From positions 6,167,875 to 6,231,874 of the forward strand of contig NC_133300.1 in NCBI RefSeq assembly GCF_005239225.2: DNA of 64,000 nucleotides, read 5' to 3'. A program made the position numbers and the translations under genes. This stretch comes from Populus alba. Its lineage: Eukaryota; Streptophyta; Magnoliopsida; Malpighiales; Salicaceae. This document shows positions 11,026 through 20,649 of the stretch, piece by piece; within the stretch, counting starts at the first letter, position 1, and each line of letters begins with the position of its first letter. Under the pieces are notes generated by a model. The model was not told the origin of the DNA, ran no database searches, and worked only from the letters and a program-made list of their open reading frames with translations.

Positions 11026-12127
11026 CTGCTCCAAAACACAAAATGTTGCGCCACTGTTCCCTCCAGCTCCACGTGTCAAGCAAGAATTGGCCGATTGATA
11101 GTCACACCGTGTGACTCACACGCAGAAGGCAGAACAAAACCACAAATCGTCAATTCTTCATCTTTCTTCATCTTTTTTCAGTCTTTCACACAAGTTAACA
11201 ACACAGAACCGGAAAAAATAAAAATCCCCAAGACCCAGGTCACTAAATCCTTGTTCTCCTTCTCTCAGCCGTCCAAGTCCCAGCAATCAACCATCGGTCC
11301 ACCACCAACGGGCAACAACAGTCTTTTTCACCAGCCACCGTGAGATCCAGATTTCAGACAAGCGGCGGCTCTCCACTCTCTAGTGACCAGTCTCCACCAG
11401 GCACCAGCCATAGTAAGTTATTCTGTTTATATTTTTGCACCTTCTGCAAATAGCATCGTGATTTAGTTGTCAAATTGCAGACCGAATTTTGCCCCTGTTA
11501 TTTGTCCCCTGTGTCCGAATTTATGAATTGATGGGTCTGTGAATGGGTTTGCTAATTGAATTTCTAGTTTGTTAAATTTGTCTGTGAATTTGTTTTGATA
11601 ACAGTGTTTCGATAACAATGAATTTGTCTGTGAATTTGTTAAATTTGCTAATTGAATAACAGGGTTTGCTAATTGAATTTCTATTTTGTTAAAGCCTGTT
11701 AAACAATGAATGTGCATTTGTTTTGATAACAATGACTGTGAATGGTTTGACAGAAAACTGGTTCTGATTTTGAAAATTGTTTGTTTATTTCTTAGAACTT
11801 ACGGGAGATTGACAGAGAGGAAAACACTACAAAGTTTGTGAACAACAAATTAATTATTTGGAGAAGAAAAACGTAAGTCATGAGTTATGAGTTATATTCT
11901 ATGATTTTGTGTTTTTGAATTCAGTGTTTATTTTAAGAAATTGTTAACTAGTTTACTGATTTTAATTAGTTTTTGAATTCAGAATTATGGTAATTCAGTA
12001 TTATGATTTTAATTGTTATTAGTTTTTTTTATAGCTGGATGTTGAATATCAAAAATTAATTATAATCATAAAATGTTTGGATTGATTACAGGGTTTGATT
12101 GAGTTGATCTTTGAATTGTTAAAACTT

Positions 12128-14599
12128 ATGGCGTCTAGAAAAAAATGCTTCTGGTAATAGGCTTGATGTGGGATGGCAGCATGGTATAGATGTTGATAAA
12201 AATTCTAGAAAAGTTTTGTGCAAGTATTGTCAAAAAATTATTAGTGGAGGTATATTTCGTTTCAAACAACATTTGGCTTGCACTCGTAAGGATGTTGAGC
12301 CATGTCAACAAGTGCCAGAAAATGTTAAGCAGATGATTTTGGATGTTTTTAGTTAAAAAATCTAGAGGCAACTGAAAAGAAAAGAAAGGCCCTTCAATAT
12401 AGTGGAAAATGATGATGATGATGATGAAATAAAAGAAATTAGCTCCAAGGACAAAGGAAAGAGAGTAGCTAGTGGGAGTGGAAGTACACAAACAACTCTA
12501 AATCAATTGCTAAAAAAGGATATTAGAGAAGAAGCATGTCGACAAATTGCTAGGTTTTTCTACACAAGTGCAATTCCATTTAATTGTGTAAAAAACCCTG
12601 AGTTTTATTAAGGCAATTGAAATGGTTGCAAAGCATGGGCCAGGTTTCAAGCCTCCATCATACTATGATATTAGAGAGAAGTATTTGAAGCAAGAAGTGG
12701 ATCAAACAATGAAATTGCTTGAGGAGTACAAGCTAGAATGGAAAAAAACAGGTTGTTCAATAATGTCTGATGGATGGACAGATAAAAAAAGACGTTGTAT
12801 TTGTAACTTTTTGGTTAATAGTCCTAAAGGGACAGTTTTTTTGTCATCGGTGGATACTTCTAATATGTCCAAGACTGCTGATAAGGTATTTGAGATGTTA
12901 GATGCCATTGTGGAGAGGATTGGGGAGGAAAATGTTGTCCAAGTAGTCACCGATAATGCTGCAAATTATAAGGCAGCAGGACAATTATTAATGGAAAAAA
13001 GAAAGAGTTTGTTTTGGACACCATGTGCTGCCCATTGTATTGACTTGATATTAGAAGATTTTGAGAAGAAGTTAGAGGTTCATCAAGTAACTATTGCTAA
13101 GGGGAGGAGAATCACCTCATATATTTATTCAAGAACCATTCTTATTTCCATGCTAAGGCACTTTACGAAAGGAAGGGATTTGATTAGGCCTGCTGCCACT
13201 CGGTTTGCTACTGCATATTTGACTCTAGGATGTTTGAATGATCATAAAATGCAGCTGATGACTATGTTTACTTCCAACCAGTGGAGTTCATATAGGTTTG
13301 CAAGAATAGAAGAAGGGAAACGAATTCAAAATTGTGTTTTGGACAGCAGGTTTTGGCATGATGTCACTATATGTATTAAGGCATCATATCCTCTAATTAA
13401 AGTGCTTCGATTAGTTGATTCAGATGAGAAACCAGCTATGGGTTTTATATATAAAGCAATGGATGAAGCAAAAGAGAAGATACAAGTGAATTTTGGTTCT
13501 GTGAAAAAAAGATATATATCTTGCTAATTTTTATTTCAAATGTTGTCATATATTAATATGAATGTTTTCCAATATGAATGTATTAAGGCAGCATATCCTC
13601 TAATTGTGTTTTTTTTTTTTTATATATAGTTATATACCTATATGGAATATTGTTGATGCAAGATGGGAACTTCAACTCCATAGACCTTTACATGCAGCAG
13701 CTTATTATTTGAATCCTCATTATCATTATAATCCCAATTTTAAGGTTAATGCCAACATTAAAATTGGATTATATCAATGCTTAGAAAGGATGGTGCCTAA
13801 TGCAAATGAAAGGTGCAAAATTGACTTACAACTTGAATCATTCAAGGATGCAAAAGGGTTGTTTGGCATTGACGCTGCCAAGACAGCAAGAGATAAAAAA
13901 AACTCCAGCTCAATGGTGGGATTCTTATGGGGATGAATGTCCAGAATTACAAAGGTTTGCAATCCGAGTTCTAAGTTTGACTTGTACTTCATCTGGATGT
14001 GAGCGTAATTGGAGTGCATTTGAAATGGTGAGTTTTTTTTTTATTATTTTAAATATTGAAATATTTGATAAAAATCTTATAAATTTGAATTGTTTATTTA
14101 GGTTCATACAAAACGAAGAAATCGTTTGCACCAGAAAAAAATGAATGACTTGGTATTTGTAATGTGCAATCTGAAATTGAATGATAACCAAGTCAAAAAG
14201 CAAGCTGATGATTTTGGTATAGAAGATGATCTTTCATCTGATGATGATTGGATAACCGAGGGAGAAAAACATCCAAACTTTGATTTGCTTGGTGCTATTG
14301 ACAGTGCAACACGAAGACAAAATGGTGATGAAGATGAAAGTGATGAAGAAGAAATTCCTAATGATGTTGAAATGGAGAGTCATGGTATTGAAGATGATTT
14401 GGATATTCAAATTGATGATATTGGTGTTGGTACTAGTAGTAGCACTAATGTTCATAATATTGGTGTTGGTACTAGTAGTGATACTAATAATCCTCTTGAT
14501 GCTAATGATATTGATGAATGCTTGAGGAATGATGAGGAAGATGAAGGGAATGAAGCTGGTTTTAGTTTACATGACACACCAGCAAATTGTTTGTTTTAA
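12128..14599 (+). pseudogene. hAT transposase (BED finger, DUF659, hAT dimerisation), frame-broken
   Basis: ATG at 12128 begins MASRK. An extra A in the following A run breaks the frame before a BED-type finger (CKYCQKIISGG to FKQHLAC, 12,219-12,284). The central part at 12,500-13,527 holds the DUF659-type region with MSDGWTDKKRRC and VVTDNAANYKAAG, then WTPCAAHCIDLILED. The C-terminal part contains RPLHAAAYYLNP, PAQWWDSYGDECPELQRFA and SSGCERNWSAFEM, the hAT dimerisation signature. It ends in an acidic tail at 14,599. An intron fits 14,028-14,101 (GTGAGT to TTTAG). Breaks: extra A near 12,137; TAA at 12,354; a slip near 12,405; extra T at about 12,606; poor donor near 13,513; extra A near 13,900. 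Such homopolymer breaks could be decay or base-call error. Confidence 0.85.
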
Positions 14600-14811
14600 G
14601 TTTGTTAATTATTAGTTAATGAAAAGTTATTTTAAATTATGTATGACTTTTATTTGAATCATGTATTTTAAGATGTTTTAACTATGTATGAATTTTTATT
14701 TGAAGGCTTGAAATATGTATGAATTTTTATTTGAAGCATGTTTTTTAAGGTGCTTGAACTATATATGAATTTTTATTTGAAGCATGAATTTTTTTTTTAT
14801 GTATTTTAAAA

Positions 14812-14885
14812 TTCTTTACGATTTTACGATTTTACGATCCGTTTTTACGATCCGAGTTTGTGGACAGCTTTCCGTGCCGTGTTAA
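14812..14885 (+). repeat. hAT right subterminal repeats
   Basis: TTTACGATTTTACGATTTTA and TTTTTACGATCCG words repeat just inside the right terminal inverted repeat and mirror the CGATTTTACG words of the left side. Confidence 0.7.
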
Positions 14886-14907
14886 AATCGCGATTTTAAC
14901 AACCTTG

Positions 14908-15050
14908 CTCTCCGCTGTTCACTTTGTAGAACAGTGGAGAGCAGCCCAAACGAAAAAGAAGGGAGAAGGGGAAAAGCAGCGCAACAATGATGGACTGATG
15001 GATGATGAAAACGTTGAAGGCCGGTTACTCTCCACTGTTCATATTGTATG
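14908..15050 (+). mobile_element. Harbinger-like element, right remnant after the hAT insertion
   Basis: Starts with the second copy of CTCTCCGC and continues TGTTCACTTTGTAGAACAGT then GGAGAG. Together with 10,836 this was a hairpin-like inverted repeat (CTCTCC-GTTCAC / GAACAGTGGAGAG), as still seen uninterrupted near 41,990-42,035. The canonical right terminus is missing. Confidence 0.6.
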
Positions 15051-15542
15051 TGAATTAAAAGATTATTTTTTTAAATATATTTGATTAATGAGAGATCCAG
15101 ATAATTTCAAAATAATAATAATTCCATTTTAGTTTTGAACTGAAAAGATACAAGTTATCACCGTCTCCGTGTTTTATTTATTTGAATAATTTTCTTTAAA
15201 AATAAATAAATCTGACCACCTCTATTAAGTTTTTAAAACAAGCTAGCTGTCATTACTTTTTTAAACCCGGCCCATTACACTATGCCCTCTCCTAGAAAAT
15301 GGGCCAACGAGAAGCCCATAAAGCCACTGTAAGGAGGGAAAACCCGAAACAGCATACTCAGACACGTGTCAGTCACCATCAGACGACAACAGCCACGTGT
15401 CAAGCTGCCACCACCTTCCATTCCTTTCTTGAATAATAGGTGAAAGAAAAGAATCCCGCTTCAAATCATCAAAGAGCAGGAAACAGAAGAAAATGACAAG
15501 ACGTTTCTTATAAGGGCATAGACACGTTTCGATTCAGTTTCA
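15051..15542 (+). promoter_or_regulatory. Promoter and 5' leader of the TVP15-like gene
   Basis: Two G-boxes, CACGTG at 15363-15368 (in ACACGTGTC) and 15394-15399 (in CCACGTGTC), lie 145-180 bases before the start codon. GGCCCA-type words (CGGCCCATT near 15,268 and its complement TGGGCC at 15,301) match the site II motif of broadly expressed plant genes. No good TATA box is visible, as is common in such promoters. Confidence 0.5.
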
Positions 15543-17425
15543 ATGGCAGCGAGAGAAACAGAGACCTTACCTCTGCCTCCGGCTCTTCCTCGAGTATCGT
15601 CATCAAGCTCCAGAGCACGAGCCACCGCCTTAGCTCGACCCGGACCGGACCCGTTGTTAGTAATTTGTAGGTGTTTCAGCTTTGTAACTTCACTCACTGC
15701 GATTCTTTGTGTTGCCGTCAACGTTCTCTCCGCCGTTAGATCCTTTAAAGACGGTTCTGATGTAAGGCTATCTCTAAGTGTATGAATGCATCAGGTGGGT
15801 GATTGAGTGAGTGTGCGAGTTGGTGATTTCTGATTGGTTGTTGTTTTGTGTAGGTTTTTGATGGAATATTCAGGTGTTATGCGGTGGTGATTGCGTTTAT
15901 TGTGGTGGTTGCGGAGACGGAGTGGGGATTTGTTATTAAGTTCTGGAAGGTTCGTTCTTTTTTCTGATTTCTTGAATTATTTATTTATTTATTACTTGTT
16001 GTTTAATGTGTGAAAATTGGAGTTTGGTCTAATTTATTGAATTGAATTAATTAAATTATTATGCTGGCTGGTGTTGCAAATGTTGAATTCATATGCTGCA
16101 GATATTGGAGTATTGGGCAGGGAGGGGCATGCTGCAAATCTTGTAAGTCATTTGTGTTAACGAGGGCTGAAAAATGTGCATTAGGCTCGCTAACGTGGAG
16201 TCATTAATATCTCCATAGGGTTTGAAATGATGATTTTTTTTTTTCAGTGTTGCAGTAATGACGAGAGCTTTCCCTGACTATTCATCAAACCAGAAGGAGC
16301 TTGTTCTTCTACAAAATATAGCTAGCTATATGCTCCTTGCTTGTGGTCTAGTTTATGTTATTTCAGTAAGAAAATAAATGAACTAGGACTTTGGTTTAAG
16401 TTGAGTTTGGTTGAGTAGAATAACTAACTTTGAGTTTGGGTTGCTTTTCCTTTTGGGAATTTCAAGACTAATCCAATGATATGTTGCTGTTGATTGTGAT
16501 TCCAATTTCCAGGGAATTCTGTGCATTGGCTTTCTCAAACGGTCTCGTCAGAAGAAAGAAACTACGAGGGAGCAGGCTGTCAAGGATCTGGAGGTAAGCT
16601 TTTTATTGCTGTAGCTCCTGAAATGATGATTGGTATTGAGTGTTCATATGAGCTCCCCGTTCTGCATTTTACTCCATGCTTGTATGTGTATGCTGTTGCT
16701 CCAAGTTATGCAATTATGTGTTAGCTGTGCCATCACTTTGTGGAGGTCATGGCATGATATAAAGTTTTAGCAACAAACAGGAACACGAGTTCCAAGTTTT
16801 CTATAAGCATCCTTATTATGTACAATGCATGCAAGAAGAGAAATATATTAATAACTCTTAATAATCTGAGAGTGAAATGGATAGCCAATTAGAGGAAATG
16901 AATCAAAATTATGTTGTGCTCTCTAAAACTTGAAGTGCTATGAGCTGTGATTGCTCGCAACCATAATGCTGTTGAAAGGGTTCTGATATACCCTAAATCA
17001 AATCTATAAGCAAACAGGCTTCTGTAATCAGGTATGGGGTTTATATGAATCCTTTTTTCATTCTTCTGATTTAGGTGACAGTAAGTAGTCGGGGATGTAG
17101 TTTTCACCTGTGTTTAAAATCAGGCATAAAGATTCTGAATCTGATGTACATGTGCTTGGACAGCAGTTAACGTTGTGAGCATGCAGTTGGTTTTATTAGA
17201 CAAATGGTGCTTTCTTATTAATGATTTATTGATGTTTCTGTCTGTCTTTTTTATAAACTTTGATTGGAACTCAGATTTTCCTCTGTTGATGTTTCTGTCT
17301 ATCATTTTGACAAATTTTGGTTGGAACTCAGATTTCCTCTATTAACATACATGGATTAACAATCACAGGAATTAGAGTGGCGGAGGGAGGAGCTCGAGCA
17401 ATTGCTAATCGCAGAAAGGATTTGA
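15543..17425 (+). CDS. TVP15/COPI-associated family membrane protein, six exons, intact
   Basis: Exons: 15543-15761, 15854-15949, 16102-16142, 16248-16365, 16513-16593 and 17369-17425. They sum to 612 nt, 203 residues, with GT-AG junctions throughout and no stop. Residues 1-40 are Ser, Pro and Arg rich and cytosolic-looking. Four hydrophobic stretches follow (about VICRCFSFVTSLTAILCVAV, AVVIAFIVVVAETEWGFVI, a weaker one near GRGMLQIFVAVM, and NIASYMLLACGLVYVISGIL). The C-terminus is a charged coil (RSRQKKETTREQ; ELEWRREELEQLL). This matches the small Golgi/endosomal TVP15 family, four-span proteins of vesicle traffic. I recall the Arabidopsis relative as At4g33625, next to EXECUTER1. The family call is from topology and motifs; the exact role in plants is not known to me. 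Confidence 0.75.
17229..17342 (+). repeat. Two-copy direct repeat in the last intron of the TVP15-like gene
   Basis: TTGATGTTTCTGTCT at 17229 recurs at 17286 (period 57). Each copy ends in a TTGGAACTCAGATTT-like block. It lies within the intron 16,594-17,368. Confidence 0.7.
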
Positions 17426-18041
17426 TGCAATTTGGGTTAGTGTGTGTTCATATAACCAAAGGGACAAGTTAACCGACCTAGATGAATCCAACACTAGGTG
17501 AATCTCATGTTCCTGTGTTATTGTTGTCTCACACTCTGATTCTGTTAGACGCCTTTTTTTAGAACTGGACTCTGATTCTGTGAATCTCATATTTGTAAAG
17601 TTTGTGCAGCTCAAGTGCAAAGCCATGTGTCTGGTTCCTTTTTGCAGTCTGGCAATAGTGATTGCCACTTTAATTTCTTTATGTTACTTCAAAGCTTTGT
17701 TGTAATGGCGTTTAATGGCACTGATTGCTACTTCACTTGTACGCATGAGATTTTCATTCTTATTCTTTATTTTGTTTTTTGGCAGATGCATTCTTAAATG
17801 TTTTCGCCCCAAGCAGACCATACTTTTTTTATTTGCTTAAAGGATCATAGAAGGAAATTATGATTAAATCATTGATGCAAGTATCTTTAACTTGTATCCT
17901 TAAACTAGAATTGCTAGAGATTTCTTGTAGATTGTAGTTAACGAACTTTATCAAAGGAATTATGTATCTCCTAATTTGTACTTTTCTACAAAATTTACCA
18001 GCGTCTACTTGTTTTTGTCATTTACGAAACTAATCTACTCT
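17426..18041 (+). other. 3' region of the TVP15-like gene and spacer
   Basis: Probable 3' untranslated region with T-rich stretches and a short CTCTGATTCTG repeat near 17,530-17,590. No other gene is seen. Confidence 0.4.
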
Positions 18042-18288
18042 TCAGAAGCTGAAAATTGATAATTGATTGCATGTTTCTTGATGATGGAGATCTTTGGATG
18101 TTGAGCAGTGACTGCTAGCCATAGACATCAGCAATGCCTTCTCTACATCTCTAGTGACCCTCTGTTCGATCAAAGCTATTGCATATTCCATTAGCTTTGC
18201 ATCACACGGCAAAGTGAGATGCCCACTGCTAGGCAGGCCAAACTCCTCTTCTGCCAGTTTAAGTAGCCCTTTTCTTGGCACTGATCAT
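18042..18288 (-). pseudogene. SAUR pseudogene, internally deleted
   Basis: The start MISAKK is present at 18288, but it runs directly into LLKLAEEEFGLPSSGHLTLP: about 55-60 codons of the middle, including the GHFVVY strand, are missing, and the join is out of frame. The C-terminal half (CDAKLMEYAIALIEQRVTRD to SIFSF) is otherwise well kept and ends at 18042. Its own upstream promoter module is still present at about 18,425. Compared with the intact SAUR at 20,038 this is a clean internal deletion, not wholesale decay. Confidence 0.88.
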
Positions 18289-18424
18289 CTTGTTTCTGGA
18301 AAATATTTCACGAGTGAAGTAGAGGAAGATAACTTTAGGAACTTGAAATACAGAATGCTTGTTTTGTGATGGGTAGAGGACAAAGGAAGAGAGTATCATA
18401 TATTAACCAAGCCACACACGTTCC

Positions 18425-18452
18425 CTATCAATGGGAAGCAAAACCATGTGAT
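18425..18452 (-). promoter_or_regulatory. Conserved SAUR upstream module
   Basis: ATGGGAAGCAAAACCATGTG lies upstream of the SAUR pseudogene, with an AT-rich TATA-like stretch (ATATATTAA region near 18,396) between it and the start. The same module precedes the SAUR loci at 20,472, 24,758 and 28,288 and the orphan site at 27,741. Confidence 0.7.
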
Positions 18453-19462
18453 TAGCGGACGTGGGAGGTTGTGTATGAGGTGGGCTTGTTTGCTTGTGTC
18501 TAGCAATAAACTCATCAAGGTGGAGCATAGGGATGGTTATTTCTTTGCTCCTCTGCCCGGTAGTTGAACAGCAAAGCATTTCAAAATAACACTGACTCAT
18601 TACTTTATGTCACAGCAGAACGTGAACCACAAAAATGAAGATAAATTGGTAAGCAGGCATGAATTTGAACATGGTTGCACTTCTTGCGGCTGCATGTAAC
18701 GAGTGCTTTATGAATGTTGAAAGCTGGAGGTTTGTGGAAATTGTAGTCCAAACATGTAGTGGAAAAACAACATATCAGACCCATCATGTCGGAGAGTTGC
18801 CAAACAGAAGCAAGAAAATGATGGCTAAAAAATCGTTCTTGTTCCTATCTGGAATGTGATTACCTTAGTCTAGAGATGACTGTACAGTGGACTTGAGGAC
18901 CTATATCTGATCGAAGGCAATTTGTAAGCAGAATCTTGAACGTCATCTCTTCCTGTCCTGGTGGCTTGAATCTTTTTTCACAGCAGCTTCTATGAATTCT
19001 ATTAGCAGTTTGTAAGTCTGGGAGTGACGGTCTCCAATTGATATATTATCACGCTACAACTCAACTGCTAGATTTTCTTGAACAATAAATTTCATACATG
19101 CAACTTCTCTAAAAGGGCATGGTACGTTCTTCAAGGGTTTCTTGAAATATAAAAATTGAGATGTGAACCAATCGATCACTGCTTCAATTGGAGAATCACT
19201 AGAGGTTTAGTTGAATTAATAAACATCTTTGGTCAGAAGTATTAAGCAATGATGCACTTACTTCTGAAGTTATGTAGTTGATCTGTGTTCTTAGGATTCT
19301 GATCCATACAGTTCAAAAGAACTTGTATAAACATCTCAGAAACCTTCAAGGAAATGAATCATAGCATTGTTTTTCCAATAAAACTTCAAGTTTTGTACTT
19401 TCCATCGAGAAGAGTAATCAGGTGCACTTTTTTTGCTTTGTTTACAAATTTAATCCTGTTAA
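18453..19462. other. SAUR-cluster spacer, duplicated with 20,650-21,370
   Basis: Words such as AACAGCAAA, AACAGAAG followed by AAAATGATGGCT, and GATTACC-AGTCTAG recur in the same order upstream of the 20,038 SAUR, so the duplicated unit included at least 600 bp of 5' flank. No gene is seen. Confidence 0.55.
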
Positions 19463-19790
19463 TCAGATGCTGCACATTGGTAATTGATGATCTGTTAGTT
19501 GATGGTGGAGATTTGAATACAATGAGCAGGGACTGCTTGTTATGGACATCGATAGTGCCTTCTCTACATCACAAGTGACCTGCTGTTTGATCAAAGCAAT
19601 TGCATATTCCATCAGCTCTGCATCACACGACAAGGTGAGAAGCCCGTTGCTAGAAAGTCCAAACTCTTCTTTCTCTGACAATTTCATTGTTAAGATAATC
19701 TAAAGGAAGCGAAAACCATTTCTGATCTGCAGAGTACACAACAAAATGGCCCTTCTCAGCTGTGGATGATGTGCTACAACTGCTCGTGTA
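19463..19790 (-). pseudogene. SAUR pseudogene, 5' truncated with a small internal deletion
   Basis: The N-terminal MISAKK region is missing. The readable part starts at about SSCSTSSTAEKGHFVVYSAD, continues KWFSLPLDYLNNEIVRE, then loses about six codons of the LLKLAE block, with a frame change, and resumes at KEEFGLSSNGLLTLSCDAEL to the stop at 19463. No conserved promoter module is present upstream. Confidence 0.85.
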
Positions 19791-20037
19791 GTAAGACTTG
19801 AGAAATTTTGGTCAAGAGAAAAAAATCCTCATTTATCTGCTTCATGGATTGATAAAGAGGAAATGTTTACGAGGCCATTGTAATGCAGTAATGTTGAGCT
19901 AAAAGAATTGCTGGTGAATTCTCTGAATTTGTATTAATATATACTTGATAATTTAATTTTTTTCTGACTATTCTATAAAATTTATCAATTTATACTTATA
20001 TCAATTTATACAGTGTCTACAATTCTAATTCCACTCT
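19791..20037. other. Short spacer between SAUR copies
   Basis: AT-rich, with CAATTTATACTTATAT words repeated near 19,985. No feature is seen; it contains the 3' flank of the next SAUR. Confidence 0.35.
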
Positions 20038-20472
20038 TCAGAAGCTACAGATTGGTAATTGATGGTCTGTTACTTGATGATGGAGATCAGAAAGCATTGA
20101 GCAGCTACTGATGGCTATGGACACCAATAATGCCTTCTCTAAATCTCTGGTGATTCCCTGTTTGATTAAAGCAATCACATATTCTATAAGCTCTGCATCG
20201 CAGGGCAATGTGAGAGGCCCATTGGTAGGTAGTCCAAATTCCTCTTCTGCCAGTTTGAGTAGCTCTCTGACAATCTTATTGTTAAGATAATTCAGAGGAA
20301 TCAAAAAGCGTTTCTGATCTGCTGAGTACACAACAAAATGGCCCTTATCAGCCATTTCTGATGCTCTACAACTGCTTGTCTCCATTTGTGGCAAAGCAAT
20401 TCTTTTACGCCTCAGAGCAGCCAGCTTCTGCCATTTCTTTGCCAGTTTGATGAGCTTCTTTGCACTGATCAT
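20038..20472 (-). CDS. SAUR auxin-responsive protein, SAUR61-68 clade, intact
   Basis: 144 residues, single exon, as usual for SAURs. Starts MISAKKLIKLAKKWQKLAAL (basic helix typical of the SAUR61-68 group), then a Ser-rich linker, the core GHFVVYSADQKRFLIPLNYL, LLKLAEEEFGLP and GPLTLPCDAELIEYVIALI, and the clade tail ending HQLPICSF. SAURs of this group bind and inhibit PP2C-D phosphatases, which keeps plasma-membrane proton pumps active and promotes cell expansion (family knowledge). A TATA-like TATATAATA lies at 20582-20590 on the minus strand, about 110 bases before the ATG, and the shared upstream module is at 20,612. The copy at 24,324 is its close duplicate. Confidence 0.95.
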   Translation of the reverse strand: MISAKKLIKLAKKWQKLAALRRKRIALPQMETSSCRASEMADKGHFVVYSADQKRFLIPLNYLNNKIVRELLKLAEEEFGLPTNGPLTLPCDAELIEYVIALIKQGITRDLEKALLVSIAISSCSMLSDLHHQVTDHQLPICSF

Positions 20473-20581
20473 TTTGTTGCTTGGAAGTATTCTTTTCTAG
20501 TGAAAAATCAAAGGAAGAAATCTTTAGAATTTAGAATGTTGAATGCTGATTCTCTGATGGATAGATGGCAAAGGAAGTGAC

Positions 20582-20643
20582 TATTATATATTAACAAATC
20601 CATAAACAGTCCCTTTCCATGGGAAGCAAAACCATGTGATGGG
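20582..20643 (-). promoter_or_regulatory. SAUR core promoter: TATA box and conserved module
   Basis: TATATAATA (20582-20590) and, 20-50 bases further upstream, CCATGGGAAGCAAAACCATG (20618-20637) flanked by CACATG/CATGTG E-box words. The spacing to the ATG is similar in the 24,324 and 28,288 genes. Confidence 0.7.
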
Positions 20644-20649
20644 TGGATG

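Larger units (their letters stand above)
10844..14907 (+). mobile_element. hAT transposon, about 4.06 kb, with TIRs and 8-bp target duplication
   Basis: Left end CAAGGTTGTTAAAATCGCGA (10844-10863) is mirrored by the right end at 14886-14907; 22 bases match. The flanking 8-mers CTCTCCGC (10836-10843 and 14908-14915) are identical, the target-site size of hAT elements. Inside are subterminal repeats, a leader with a probable intron, and a transposase gene with BED zinc finger, DUF659-type region and hAT dimerisation domain. The transposase frame is interrupted, mostly by one-base changes in homopolymers. The perfect target duplication and matching ends suggest a fairly young insertion. Confidence 0.93.

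Noticed and set aside
10939..11343. Open frame of 134 codons in the left part of the hAT
   Set aside because: It lies within the subterminal repeats and leader of the transposon, has no recognised domain, and is better explained as untranslated leader with an intron.
13513..13630. Possible U12-type (AT-AC class) intron in the hAT transposase
   Set aside because: The 5' end resembles ATATC only loosely, there is no AC end, and a mutated GT donor explains the break more simply.
14280..14525. Met/Leu/Val-rich 81-codon open frame
   Set aside because: It is the shifted-frame shadow of the acidic GAT-repeat tail of the hAT transposase.
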